From positions 62,001 through 126,000 of the forward strand of contig LSRY02000068.1 of assembly GCA_001643675.2 (NCBI GenBank): 64,000 nt of DNA, in the 5' to 3' direction. Below are positions 34,901 to 45,134 of this stretch, piece by piece. Position 1 is the stretch's first letter. Every line of letters starts with the position of its first letter. The notes beneath the pieces were generated by a model. The model did not search any database and was not told the origin of the DNA. It saw nothing but the letters and a program-made list of their open reading frames with translations. This DNA comes from Monocercomonoides exilis. Lineage: Eukaryota > Preaxostyla > Oxymonadida > Polymastigidae. Both the position numbers and the translations under genes were made by a program.

Positions 34901-37900
34901 GAATACGCCCTCAAAACCAGCAGAAGAAGCAACCGACACTCAGATTCAGTCACAACCAGTGAGCACACCTGAGCAAGTGGCTGAAGACGAAAGTGAGTTG
35001 GAGAGCGATCTGTCCGAAGACAAGTACAACAGCGATGGCGTGCACATTGTAGGCACACCCGACTACATTGCCCCAGAGCTGATACAAGGCGGCGAGGCAG
35101 CGATGACATTTGCGCTGGACTGGTGGGCAGTGGGCATCATCTTCTTTGAGATGCTCACAGGAACAACGCCGTTCAATGCATACACGCGAGAAGAGGTGTT
35201 CCAGCGCATTCTGCACGACGAGCTCGACTTCAGCCTGCTTCCTGAGAACACATCTGAGGAAGCAGTCAGCCTGCTCACGGCGCTGCTGCAGAAGGACCCG
35301 ATGAAGAGGCTGGGCACACACGGCGGAGGAGACGAGATAAAAGCACACCCGTTCTTTGCAGGCATCGACTGGGACACGCTTTATGAGAGTGAGCCTGTGT
35401 TTGTGCCAGGATTTGAGAACGAGGAGGTGACAACAGAGTACTTTGACAATAGAGACACACGATTTCCAGTGTCTTCTATTGCGACGGAGGATGTGTCAGA
35501 GGACATCAAAGAGGCCAGGCTGAAGAGAGGGCACGAGATGTTTGAGCAGACGACGAAGGAGTGGAGAAGAAGGCAGCTGCTGTTGGCACGCCATCGGAGG
35601 AATCTGAGTGTGCTGGGAAGGACAAATGCACTGATTGCGTCGCCGTATGCAGCATTTGCACCGAATGGAGTGAGCACGCTGCATCATCTGAAGCAGTATC
35701 AGAGGCAGAAGCAGCTGCATCTGCTGGAGCTGAACCAGATGAATGCTCTTTTCAATGGGCTGGACAGAACACCCCAGCCGTTTCCTCCGCGGAGAACAGG
35801 GTCGGTCAGAGTGAACAATGCGATTCTGCCTCCGATTCCTGCATTTCAGAAGCAGAAGGGAGGGAGGAATGCGAAGGAGATGGAGAAAGAGAGAGAAAGA
35901 GAGAAGGAGAAGGAAAGAAGGAGAAAGGAGAGGGCAAGAAGGAAAGGGGAAAGACAGGAAGAACACGAAAGAAGCCACAGGAGAAAGAAAACAAGGGCAA
36001 AAGAGCATTCAGCCAAAGAAGGCAGAAAAGAAGAGAAAGAGAAAGAAGAAGTTGAAACTGGGGCGAAAAGGACGAAATCACAGAAGAAGCTGAAAGATGA
36101 CACGGGAACACACCATCATCGCCATCGACACAGTGAAAGCAGCAAAACAGCAAACAAACAAGAAAATCAGCCAAATGTTGAATTGGAAGAGCAGAATAGC
36201 AATCAGAACAAGCAGAGTATCAAAAACAAACAGGAAGATCAGTTGGAACAGGAAGGGAAGAAGAAAAAGCAGAATGAACAGAATTCAACAGAGCAAAGCT
36301 ATTCGAAAGAAAAAAGTTTGTCTATTCATCACTCAATCAGCAACGCCAACACAAACACAAATAGCAGAAGCAGCAGAAGCATCGGAGCAGATGAGTTAAC
36401 CATCACACAGCACACCTCTTCTGCCTCTGCCTCCTCATCTGCTTACACTCCTCTCCCTTCTCCCACCACTGAGACAACCATTTCTGTCTCCTCTGCCTCT
36501 TCCACTGCCTCTTCAGCCACCTCTTCCCCTTCTTCCACTGCTGCCAGCACAGCCTGCCTCTCTCCCCGCTCTCTCCGCAATTCTGCTGCATTCGCCTCTG
36601 CCCTCCAGCTTTCCCCTGTCCCCAACATGAACTGGAACGACCCTTCCCTCCAACAGCTGCTTGCTTCTCCTTCTCCCTCTCCTTCTCTTTCTGGAATGAC
36701 ACTCCCCAACGACTTCCCTTCGAAGTACTCTTCTTTTTCTCCTCTTCTCTTTTCTCTGCCGGGCGAGAGAAAAAGAGCAAAGACGGTGTCATATGCACTT
36801 CCTCCTCTGGATCAGCTGAGGCAGATGCTGCAATTGTCTCCTCCACTCCACACTTCCACTCCCAATCTGAATTCATCTTCTGCTCAACTATCAGACTCAT
36901 CTGCAGCAGCACAGCAGAATCAAAGAAATATCAATGAAGGAAAGGAAGGAAAAGAAGGAAATGTGAAAGATGCTGCAAAGAGAAGTGTATCTGAGATTAT
37001 TCCATCATCATCATCATCTTCTTCTTCTTCTCATTCACATCAGAATAACAATTCGAATGACTCTTCACTTCAATTCGACTCATTTCTCCCCACACAACCA
37101 CAAACAGACACAAATGTCCCCAATTCATCGTCCACTCACTCATCTTCCCCAACTGCCTCCACATCGTCCATCTCTGCCAAGTCATCTAATACTTCTTCTT
37201 CTTCTTCTTTATCTTCCACTTCCACTTCTTCCTCCTCCTCTTCTTCTTCCTTTGCCCCTTCTTCCCAGTCTGTCTCCTTCAGAGCCTCAATCTATGGCAA
37301 TCGCCATCGCTCGCAGACGATGAAGGACAAGTCAAGACAACAACTGCTCCCAATTGTGGAAGATGTGGCTGACATGCCATTCATCAGCACTCAAACAAGG
37401 GAGAAGCAGAGGGAGGGCAAAAGAGAAGGAGAGAATGGAGGAAATGGATTGACAATAGAAAAAGATGCAAATATTCAGCTTTCTTCTTCATCTGCTTCTT
37501 CTTCTGATAACAATAGCAACAGCAATAGCAATACCCCCTCATCTGAATGTGACATCTCCGCCAAAGCAGTTGTGGATGCTGACCAACACCTCCACATCGT
37601 TCCTTCTTTCTCTGAAGAGACCAGCCACCATTCAGATGCCCCCTCCTTCTCTCGCACCTCTTCTCTCTACACCCTCTCCTCCTACACCTCCATCAGTTCT
37701 TCCTGCTCCTCCACCTCTGGCTCTTCCTACTCCTCTTCTTATTCCTCTTCCTCCAGCGGCGAAAGCGAAGTGCCTGTCGATCCTTTGCTCCCGACCTCTC
37801 CTTCCTCTCTCCTCCGCTCCCTCTCCACGCACAACCTCTTCCCTTTCTCTGAAAGCCTTCCTCCTCGTGACATCGAGGCACAGCTCAAACAGTCGCTCTA

Positions 37901-40900
37901 TCGCCACCACAACCTCCACCCGCGCTTCAACCAGACGTCTTCCCCTTTCTCTTGTTCTTCTCCCTCTGAGTCTCAGCACAGCAGCGGTGACTCAGACAAC
38001 ATCATTGAGCCTTATTCTGCCACCTCATTCGACAGAGCAATCGGAATGGTCCCTCTCTCTGCTGACCATCGGTGGGACTTCGAATACGCCAAAAGCACAC
38101 AAACAACAACAGCTTTTGCTGCATCTTGTTTTGACCCTGTTCTGCCTTCTCCTTCAATCCCATTGAAATCAAAAGCAAATCAGACACAATCTTCGCAGAG
38201 GAGCAAGTCAACACAGCAGAACTCATCTCCTTCTCATTCTTCTTCTGGCACTTCTTCTTCCTCCTCTCCTTCTTCTTCTCCTTCTTCTCCTTCATCACAA
38301 AAGCAGTCATCCGACAGCTCATCCAGCCAGTCTATCTATCATCCATCTCCTCTTTCTCCTTCTCCTTCAACGAGAGATCCCTCTCTTCCTCCGCAATACT
38401 CTCCTCTCTCTAATCAACAACAACAACAGCAACAACAACAGCCAATGCCTGTGAATAGCACACGCACACACCGCCCCCACCGCTCGATGACTGTTGTTGG
38501 GCTGAGCAATCTTCTGCAAGAGTTCTACAGTGCAAAGGACAAAGACCTCTTCACACAGAGCATTCTTGGTCCTCCGATGAAGGAGGCAGAGGCAGGCACC
38601 TCACTCTTGTCAGACACAGAACTGGAGAGACTGGAAAGAGCACAGACGTTTCCAGAGCCAGCTGATTTGGGTGAGGATGAGCTGTCTATTGAGCATCCGC
38701 CTTCATTCACCGATCTGCCATCGCTCACTCAGCACAACTCGAAGGGGCCATTGACACCTCCACAGCAAGTGACACAATTGCAACACTATTATCATCGAAG
38801 GCATCATCATCATCATCATCACAGAACACGGAGAAATAAAGAGAAGGATGAGAATGTGGATGCAGTGGGTGAAGATGGAGAGGAGGAGGAAGAGGAGGAA
38901 GGTGAGGAAGGAGGAGAGGAGAAAGATGGAATTTCAAAGGTTGTGAAGAAGAAGAAGAGTGATTCGTTTGAACAAACAGAAGAGAAAGCGACAGTGAAGA
39001 AGCGAATCCATCGAAGAGAGCATCATCACCATGTTCGTGACAGCCCTGCACTTCGCAAAGCGGAATACACAAATGGTGATGTTTGTATTGATGGAAGTGG
39101 AAGAGAAAGAGGAGATGGAAGAGAAGAAGGAGATATCAGCATTGGAGGAGGAGGAGGAGGAGGAGAAGGATTCATCGACTCTGCCATTGCAGCGCCTGTG
39201 TCACATTCAGAAAAGCTGAAACTCGAAAAGGAGAGGCAGAACACACCAACACCCTTGTTCTCTCCTCTTTCACTGGAAGACTCATCTCCACAGAGTTTGG
39301 GAGCATCACAACAGCCATCAGACATTCCAGAGATCATCCAGCCAGACACAGTGGCTGACAAGATGAATGAGACATCCAATGCAGCTGGAGATAAAGTGGG
39401 TGCTTCAGGAACAGAAGAGATAGTGGAGATGCCTTCTGCAACAGACACACAACAGAACTATGCTCTTTTAGAGGGAAATCAACAAGCAAATGGAGATGTC
39501 TTCCACTCCACATTCATTGGCAGTGTGCAATCATCCTCTTCATTCACCAGCAGCTCCTCTGCGTCTTCTGCCTCTTCTGCCAACTACACTTCTCCTTTGT
39601 TTGACTCAGACAACTCATCTGGCTCTCCTCCTTCTCCTCCTCTTCTCCTCACCACTCAGCCAGACTCACCTCTTCCTGTGCTCAAACAGAACATGCAGTT
39701 CTCCTCCAGCCATTATCCTTCGTCTGCCAGACATTCACAGGAGACTGCAAAGACATTGGGATCGAATCCTTTCTCGGCAATCAAACTCGAAATCAGCTAT
39801 GACAAGTTCTCTCCTGCTGCTGTTGGATATTCATCATCTGCAAAATCTTCATCATCATCTTCTTCCTCTTCCTCTTCTTCTTCTTCTTCATCGCCATCGT
39901 CAATGCTGCCATCTTTCAGTCAGTTGGAGAGAGAGCAAAAGAAAGAGATGAGACGAATAGAACGAGAGAACAAAAAGAAAGAAAGAGCACAAAGAAAGAA
40001 AGAAGAGAAAGAACAGCAAAGACAGCAACGTCTGAATGCAAAGAAGGCAAAAAAAGAGCTGAGCATGTTGAGTGGGAAAACATCCTCTTTGCCACCACCA
40101 CCTTCTGATTCGTCTTCTCCTCGTTTCATCACGTTTCCCTCTTTGGCAGCAAAGAAAGTGCCTCCTGTTCCTCCTCCGCCTCTTCTGGATGAAAGCGGAT
40201 TTGCTTCTGGAAAGATAAAAGATTCCTTTTCAGACTCTGCTTCAAAGAAGAAGTCGCATTCAATTGCTTCTTCATCGTCATCGCAATCTTCTTCTTCTTC
40301 TGTCTCACCATTTCCTTCACCCTCTCCTTCTCCTTCTCCTTCTCCTTCTCCTTCTCCTTCTCCTTCCTCTTCCCCACCTCCATCTCCACCTCCCAGCCAG
40401 GTTGAAGCACCACCCAGAAGTGAAAGTGAAACAAAGATGGGAAAGAAGAGCTTGTGGATAGAAACGAAAGGAATCATCACTCGCTCACGATCAACCTCAG
40501 CTGCTGGAGCTAACACACAAACAACTCAAAAGAAAGACGACAGATTTTCATTGAAAATAACATCAAATAATAATAATAATAATAGCAACAAAGAGAGAAC
40601 AAGGTCATCCTTCTTCATCGACCGCCTGAAGCAGTCTCCACTGGCTGAGCAGAACACAACAAAGAAGGATCTCCAGCGATCAGCCACAACAACATCCATC
40701 ACATCCATCCACAGCACGCACGACGCTCCTCTTCCAGAGCTGCCATCACGTGCTATTTCTCCACTCGAATTTGAAGAAGCAGGAAATACAGCTACTCCAC
40801 TCTCTGGGCAGAACAACGAGGCACAACAAAATGAAGATAATAATGAAACAAGTGGTTCTGAAAAGTCAACTTTGAAACCTGATTCAGCGTCGTCAGCAAC

Positions 40901-43900
40901 AGCTGACAAACAGCCATCTCCGGACTTGAGTTCACCCTCACCTTCATTTTCATCAACATCATCTGCTTCTTCCTCTTCCTCATCTGATCCGTCCTCCTCC
41001 ATCAGCCACTTTGAGATTGTCGATATGAACAACATTACACCAAAGCCCACACGCGAACGTGCTCAATCACTCTTCTCATTCGGACAGCCGCTGAATAAAC
41101 AGAAGAGCAGCACAGCATTACGAGCATCACCATTTGCGCCAAAAAAGATGGCATCATCGACTGCAAAGACAATCGCAGATGGAGTTGCTAATGCAACATC
41201 CACACCAAGTGTACCTGCTGTGGCTGCAGTGACAACAACAAAGGCACCTGATCAGCAGAGCAAAACAGCATTGGAGCAGATACAGTCACAAACGTCTCAA
41301 CAGAACACATCCAAGGCTAACAACAATAAGCAGTCAAAGAACATCATCTTCTCTCCGCTCAAACGGCTTATGAGTGGAAGTGGAGATGAGAGCACGTCTG
41401 ACACTACATCTGGTTCAGGGAAGGAGTCACTCAAACAGAAGCAGGCGCAGAGAAGAAGGCTGTCTCTTTCCAAATCACCCACCCGATCAGTCAGAAGGAC
41501 GAGTCAGCGTTCTCAGTCGATTGAGAAAGGAACACTGAAAAGATCAACTTCTTATTCGAATCTGAAGTCGCTGAGGCAGATGAAGGCGAAGGGCAAAGCA
41601 CATCCGAAATTCAAAGGGAAATTGAAGGGGATGAAAGACGACAAAGCAACAGGAGATGCAAAGGCAGATGCGATGAAGCGATCGCTTTCATTCCTGCCGA
41701 AGAGAACAGGCACTGAATCTTCCATCACGCCACACAGGAACCCGAAAAGGAAGCATCAACACACAAATTCCTCTGCCTCATTCTTTTTGAACAATTCGTT
41801 TGATTCTACTTCTGCAACCTCTTCTGCTTCTGCTTCAGCGTCTGATTCAGGAAATAATCCTTCGGAGCAGAAATCAACGACCATCGAATCACTCAACTTG
41901 CTCTCATCAACACGCTCACCATCTTCACTCTCAAAGACAACTGCTTCAAACTCTTCACTCTCATCCCAGCAGAATGAGCAGAGCAAAACAGGCAATGAAG
42001 ACTCTGAGTTTGTCAGCAGCCTCAAAGCAAACAAGCAAAAGCAGCCGTTCCGGCCATCTCCTCTTTCAGTCTCATCATCACAGACAGTGAAGAATGACTC
42101 AAATGCTCCTTCCATTCCTGCCAAATCGAATCTGACTCATTCTCCTTCAGTCAGCTCTGCTTTCCCATCGATAACAGCAGCACCACAAAAGAAGATCATG
42201 CGCTCAACAACAATCGCACCCTGCAATTCGTTTCCTCATCCTCTGCCTGATGAAGACAGCTCTGATTCACCCTTTTCAAACATAATTGCTTCAGTCAGGC
42301 AGCCGTCTAAGATGACCAACCTGCCTGGAATACTTGAGAGGAGAAGAGCGCTGACAGAACAAAGAGACGCAGCGCCTTTGATAAGCCATGAGATTATGAA
42401 GCCATCTCGACTGAGGAACACACAGAATGAAGAGAGTGAAGACGAGGATGAAGAAGACGAAGAAGATGAGGATGAGGACGAAGATGAGGACGAGGAAGAA
42501 GAGGAAGAGGAAGATGAAGAATCAGATGAGACAACAGAAGAAGTGAATGAAGACACGGAATCTGACACATTTGGTAGCATTGATGGTGAGAAAGAATGTG
42601 CATCATTCGGAGACAAAGAAGAAGAGCTGAGCGATTTCCGCTTCTTCACCCAGTTAGATTCCTTTGCGCTTCCTCGTGCCTCTCCTGTCGCCAGCAGCAA
42701 GTGGTTTGCTCCAATGAATAGCAATCAACGAGAACCAGGTGTGCCTCTCCTGTCCAATCCATTCTCAAAGGCAACTGGTAGAGCTAATCTTGTGTCGCAG
42801 TCGATTCCTCTGTTTGGCATTCAAAGAGCAGCAGTGCGTCCTCCGATGATTGGGATGCGCCCTCAATTTGCACCAGTTGCGCCACTTCCTCTGACGAACC
42901 AGCAGTTTCAGAGACATCACTTGCAGAAGGAAGGGAATAATGGACAATCACAGTCTTCATTGTCAACAACACCAAAGTTCGGGCAGTCAACATCGCTGCA
43001 TGTGCCATCATCTGCAAGCAATGCAGAGTCACTGGCACATATTCAGAGGAGATTCCGCTCAGAGACAGCCACTGCTGTCCCAACGACGATATATCAGGGA
43101 GATTACTCAGACAAGTTTTCTCATTCAGTTCATTCAGGAAATGCTCTTGTTGGTTCATCCCAACAAAAATACAAAGGATATCCTATTAAGACTTCCGATG
43201 CATCCACTCTCAAAGGTAACACAAGCAACTCTGCAAAGACTGGCTCGTCTGCTCTGAACAGCCAACTTTCTCGTGATTCGTCTCAAGGAAGAAATCCACT
43301 TGTGTCTTCTGATAGTCAAGTGCGATTGAATTCACCAGCGACAACAGGAAGGATGGAGGATGCTGTACACGACGAGTCAACCATTCCCTCAGAAGATCCA
43401 ACCTTCTCCAAACGATATCCTTCTTCATCGTCTTCTGAATCAAACGAGCAAGAGCAGTCAAATGAAGACCAGACGTCTCCTCCCAGCCCGTTTTCTCCGC
43501 CTCCTCCGCTTTCTGAGATGGTCGGAAGCGAAGCAACAGAACAGCTTTCATTCGAAGTTGACACAGCGCCTGCTCCACCTCCGCCTCGGATGCATCGCAT
43601 CGATGCAGATCAGTCTATGACAAGTAAAGATAACAGGCAAACTAATAATTTGTATGATTCATCAGAATCAGCTGCTGTGACCAGATCTCAGTATCTTCAG
43701 CGTAGATACTCCACAGTTTCACCTCTCTTCCAGTTTACTGATGCATCTAACCTTTCTTCAACTTCATCATCATCCTCTTCCTCCTCATCCTCCTCTTCTT
43801 CTCCTTATCTTTCCTCCCAATCTGTAAGATTAACAGCTGTAAAACCTTCCACACCACCTTCATCACAGCAACCATTCACCACTCTGTCAAAAACTGTGCA

Positions 43901-44444
43901 GTCTTCCAGCTTTGACAAATCCTCCAATGTTTCACCTTTCATGCACTCTTCTTCTTCCTCTTCTTCTTCCTCTTCTTCTTCCTCTTCTTCTTCCTCTTCT
44001 TCTTCCACTGCTTCTTTGAGAAACTCCTCAATCAGTCTTCGCGCTATTCCCTTCAACCACACACCAGCCACATCATCACTTCTTGTGGACAACCCCAAGA
44101 AATCATCACACAACGTTTTGGGCAGACAAACGAGGTCAATGTCACTCTCTTTCTCACCTCATCAGATGCCTCCCTCATTTTCCTCTACTCTTCCTTCTCC
44201 TCAGCCTCCTCTGATATCTTCTCGAATTACTTTCAAGCATTCTCCTGCTCTTCAACCTTCAAGTTCTTCTTCTTCCTCTTCTTCCTCCTCCTCCTCATCA
44301 TCTTCTTCATCTTCTTCATTTTCCTCATCTGCCAAAAATGAGCGTTATCTGTCAATTAACCCCACATCGCCACCTTTTGTAGATTTTGCGACTGTGTCAT
44401 CTGTTCCAGTGAAACCCACGGGAAAAAATGTCACACGAAAATGA
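31983..44444 (+). CDS. Giant AGC-type protein kinase, Greatwall/MAST/Rim15-like, split catalytic domain
   Basis: 4,153 residues in one frame. N-lobe at about 47-206: FTLADFEILKPITAGAYG (glycine loop lacking the first Gly, as in MAST/Greatwall), YAMKV (catalytic Lys about 87), IHCDLKPDN (about 180) and LTDFGLS (about 200). After DFG comes about 810 residues of Ser/Thr/Pro-rich, disordered sequence. The kinase resumes with VGTPDYIAPELI (about 1020), DWWAVGIIFFEMLTG and the AGC tail (LGTHGGGDEIKAHPFF, about 1108-1124). An insert between DFG and APE is the hallmark of Greatwall and Rim15. The HRD arginine is Cys (HCD), so activation-loop control may differ. The remaining 2,990 residues are disordered: a Lys/Arg/Glu coiled-coil-like stretch (about 1297-1360), an eight-His run (about 2277), many Ser runs, and a Glu/Asp tract (about 3482-3520). 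It phosphorylates Ser/Thr if active; the substrate is unknown, and Greatwall relatives act on endosulfines to restrain PP2A. Confidence 0.85.
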   Translation: MSQSKDNDQHWEFENEPKQNESLSTSRQNAKVEAQHQNIKQESVLPIFTLADFEILKPITAGAYGRILLVRPSRKLKSKSKQLYAMKVLKRSSITEAKVQKRLLLEYEILAKLSMEQADYIVRLACSFQTKGNFYLVMEFQPGGDLYSLLASFGCFDESVACQYLGEIVLAVDFLHKHNVIHCDLKPDNLLIGEDGHLRLTDFGLSTPAFLEMMDQKTNFESELQNEATHTYKGINEPNNETKLYEQSLSIHGNENSISNQTNEKSQEENNECSGVTFIKNLSFNSFVTLVDHPAQFLLHNGSPHPNAAGQGMDAKTTAESFSNSVSGKMAQESAVFVQTNDSASSSPAINLHSPTPTHSPSFAAASQPHLISPSSSPAPASPTPPPSFSPCSSHSSDQANGAASQAVSSSFESPMSSPFSSTSSSASSTSSSSSPSSSPSPSSSLSSGYTPSSTSATVTEASHTFQTPTLTLTLTAATAPLPPTSPPSTPLMSPPSLPLCSESSLQSSPLRTSHTAIIALSPHSDSRRSMSPPPELVKIADANTTLSASPADYRPMSPNASSSSSSASTSTNAASSLKSSHFSAINSGTSGSGAWAIKNMSHQPVSQSMNSSNGKLSSSIAALNHPNFVEFTFDSPAVDTPHSTRSAGSSAARHSRSRSRSPSPVSARNTQPSARHQRTGSAALSLSPPSDGHFASQFSSLSSCSSTQLPSSPSSPSPSPLSLSPSSSSSSALPSPLRQDKRLSQFTSSLQMSESCSQSSLSDTQSDTSEPPQPLETECSEEPFVALDEGKDRTASGKEQTTGQSTQQPFALHGEQGRGPSTGLSMQTASDGTGDKKLFECSQSGHVTSLLEVALMSDKNSSMSAAQSAHCIQSFDASSQNNTFSESQNMNLLSNNPDAAPILMVPESSSPSPVKTEEMPVKTKCLAENEGATEQNSPESDREKKTEEEKCSSSDGKTSTEGSNTSEIENTQNTPSKPAEEATDTQIQSQPVSTPEQVAEDESELESDLSEDKYNSDGVHIVGTPDYIAPELIQGGEAAMTFALDWWAVGIIFFEMLTGTTPFNAYTREEVFQRILHDELDFSLLPENTSEEAVSLLTALLQKDPMKRLGTHGGGDEIKAHPFFAGIDWDTLYESEPVFVPGFENEEVTTEYFDNRDTRFPVSSIATEDVSEDIKEARLKRGHEMFEQTTKEWRRRQLLLARHRRNLSVLGRTNALIASPYAAFAPNGVSTLHHLKQYQRQKQLHLLELNQMNALFNGLDRTPQPFPPRRTGSVRVNNAILPPIPAFQKQKGGRNAKEMEKEREREKEKERRRKERARRKGERQEEHERSHRRKKTRAKEHSAKEGRKEEKEKEEVETGAKRTKSQKKLKDDTGTHHHRHRHSESSKTANKQENQPNVELEEQNSNQNKQSIKNKQEDQLEQEGKKKKQNEQNSTEQSYSKEKSLSIHHSISNANTNTNSRSSRSIGADELTITQHTSSASASSSAYTPLPSPTTETTISVSSASSTASSATSSPSSTAASTACLSPRSLRNSAAFASALQLSPVPNMNWNDPSLQQLLASPSPSPSLSGMTLPNDFPSKYSSFSPLLFSLPGERKRAKTVSYALPPLDQLRQMLQLSPPLHTSTPNLNSSSAQLSDSSAAAQQNQRNINEGKEGKEGNVKDAAKRSVSEIIPSSSSSSSSSHSHQNNNSNDSSLQFDSFLPTQPQTDTNVPNSSSTHSSSPTASTSSISAKSSNTSSSSSLSSTSTSSSSSSSSFAPSSQSVSFRASIYGNRHRSQTMKDKSRQQLLPIVEDVADMPFISTQTREKQREGKREGENGGNGLTIEKDANIQLSSSSASSSDNNSNSNSNTPSSECDISAKAVVDADQHLHIVPSFSEETSHHSDAPSFSRTSSLYTLSSYTSISSSCSSTSGSSYSSSYSSSSSGESEVPVDPLLPTSPSSLLRSLSTHNLFPFSESLPPRDIEAQLKQSLYRHHNLHPRFNQTSSPFSCSSPSESQHSSGDSDNIIEPYSATSFDRAIGMVPLSADHRWDFEYAKSTQTTTAFAASCFDPVLPSPSIPLKSKANQTQSSQRSKSTQQNSSPSHSSSGTSSSSSPSSSPSSPSSQKQSSDSSSSQSIYHPSPLSPSPSTRDPSLPPQYSPLSNQQQQQQQQQPMPVNSTRTHRPHRSMTVVGLSNLLQEFYSAKDKDLFTQSILGPPMKEAEAGTSLLSDTELERLERAQTFPEPADLGEDELSIEHPPSFTDLPSLTQHNSKGPLTPPQQVTQLQHYYHRRHHHHHHHRTRRNKEKDENVDAVGEDGEEEEEEEGEEGGEEKDGISKVVKKKKSDSFEQTEEKATVKKRIHRREHHHHVRDSPALRKAEYTNGDVCIDGSGRERGDGREEGDISIGGGGGGGEGFIDSAIAAPVSHSEKLKLEKERQNTPTPLFSPLSLEDSSPQSLGASQQPSDIPEIIQPDTVADKMNETSNAAGDKVGASGTEEIVEMPSATDTQQNYALLEGNQQANGDVFHSTFIGSVQSSSSFTSSSSASSASSANYTSPLFDSDNSSGSPPSPPLLLTTQPDSPLPVLKQNMQFSSSHYPSSARHSQETAKTLGSNPFSAIKLEISYDKFSPAAVGYSSSAKSSSSSSSSSSSSSSSSPSSMLPSFSQLEREQKKEMRRIERENKKKERAQRKKEEKEQQRQQRLNAKKAKKELSMLSGKTSSLPPPPSDSSSPRFITFPSLAAKKVPPVPPPPLLDESGFASGKIKDSFSDSASKKKSHSIASSSSSQSSSSSVSPFPSPSPSPSPSPSPSPSPSSSPPPSPPPSQVEAPPRSESETKMGKKSLWIETKGIITRSRSTSAAGANTQTTQKKDDRFSLKITSNNNNNNSNKERTRSSFFIDRLKQSPLAEQNTTKKDLQRSATTTSITSIHSTHDAPLPELPSRAISPLEFEEAGNTATPLSGQNNEAQQNEDNNETSGSEKSTLKPDSASSATADKQPSPDLSSPSPSFSSTSSASSSSSSDPSSSISHFEIVDMNNITPKPTRERAQSLFSFGQPLNKQKSSTALRASPFAPKKMASSTAKTIADGVANATSTPSVPAVAAVTTTKAPDQQSKTALEQIQSQTSQQNTSKANNNKQSKNIIFSPLKRLMSGSGDESTSDTTSGSGKESLKQKQAQRRRLSLSKSPTRSVRRTSQRSQSIEKGTLKRSTSYSNLKSLRQMKAKGKAHPKFKGKLKGMKDDKATGDAKADAMKRSLSFLPKRTGTESSITPHRNPKRKHQHTNSSASFFLNNSFDSTSATSSASASASDSGNNPSEQKSTTIESLNLLSSTRSPSSLSKTTASNSSLSSQQNEQSKTGNEDSEFVSSLKANKQKQPFRPSPLSVSSSQTVKNDSNAPSIPAKSNLTHSPSVSSAFPSITAAPQKKIMRSTTIAPCNSFPHPLPDEDSSDSPFSNIIASVRQPSKMTNLPGILERRRALTEQRDAAPLISHEIMKPSRLRNTQNEESEDEDEEDEEDEDEDEDEDEEEEEEEDEESDETTEEVNEDTESDTFGSIDGEKECASFGDKEEELSDFRFFTQLDSFALPRASPVASSKWFAPMNSNQREPGVPLLSNPFSKATGRANLVSQSIPLFGIQRAAVRPPMIGMRPQFAPVAPLPLTNQQFQRHHLQKEGNNGQSQSSLSTTPKFGQSTSLHVPSSASNAESLAHIQRRFRSETATAVPTTIYQGDYSDKFSHSVHSGNALVGSSQQKYKGYPIKTSDASTLKGNTSNSAKTGSSALNSQLSRDSSQGRNPLVSSDSQVRLNSPATTGRMEDAVHDESTIPSEDPTFSKRYPSSSSSESNEQEQSNEDQTSPPSPFSPPPPLSEMVGSEATEQLSFEVDTAPAPPPPRMHRIDADQSMTSKDNRQTNNLYDSSESAAVTRSQYLQRRYSTVSPLFQFTDASNLSSTSSSSSSSSSSSSSPYLSSQSVRLTAVKPSTPPSSQQPFTTLSKTVQSSSFDKSSNVSPFMHSSSSSSSSSSSSSSSSSSSSTASLRNSSISLRAIPFNHTPATSSLLVDNPKKSSHNVLGRQTRSMSLSFSPHQMPPSFSSTLPSPQPPLISSRITFKHSPALQPSSSSSSSSSSSSSSSSSSSSFSSSAKNERYLSINPTSPPFVDFATVSSVPVKPTGKNVTRK

Positions 44445-45134
44445 TGCAGTTTAGAAAAGAAAGCGAAATCCTGAATTGTTTTGATATTAGAATTATTGTT
44501 TTATGAGTTTTTTTCTGTTAATGCTAATGAAATATTTTCGGAAATTCTAACTTTGAGATTTTGTTTTTTCTTGATTATTACAAAAGGTATTTGAAGAGGT
44601 AAGGTTTTCTTTTCATTTCTTCTTCGTTTGCTTTTTTATTTTATTTTATTTGATTTTATTTAAAATTTATTTTCATTTTTATTTATTTGATTATTAATTG
44701 CGTTATGCTTTTCTGTGGGACAACGGCGATTGCGTCCATTTGTTTAAGGCTTCACTCCTATTTTTTTAAAATACAAACAAAAAAACATATGTTTTACACT
44801 AACCTTATTCACCATTATTCAATCTATCCACAACTTTTTTTATTGGAAAATAAACGAAATGGATCTCAAACACAGGAATTAAAATCAAAGCACATGAATA
44901 CAAAAAAGAATAGAAATAATCTAACTATCAATTTGTGCTCATGGGGGGAAGAAAATATCAAAAACACAGATTTATATGAAATGCTTAAATATTAAGATAC
45001 AAATAATACATAATATTGTACAGTTAACATCATTTCGATTAAAAATTATTGGGAAAAAAAAGATTTCAGAGTTAATTTGTTCAAAATTTGCTTTTCTGCA
45101 AACAATCTACTTTAGTTTCATCAAACTCTGCTGT
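44445..45134. other. Convergent intergenic region between the giant kinase and phosphatase genes
   Basis: 690 bp, AT-rich, receiving the 3' ends of both giant genes. A 102-codon plus frame (44687-44995) has no coding character. I recognise no gene. Confidence 0.5.

Noticed and set aside
35496-36103. Overlapping minus-strand and other-frame ORFs of 85-170 codons
   Set aside because: They mirror the Lys/Arg/Glu-rich and Ser-rich coding of the kinase; Leu-, Phe- and Cys-rich composition is typical of shadow frames.
44687-44995. 102-codon plus-strand frame between the giant genes
   Set aside because: No motif, random composition and a position between convergent 3' ends.
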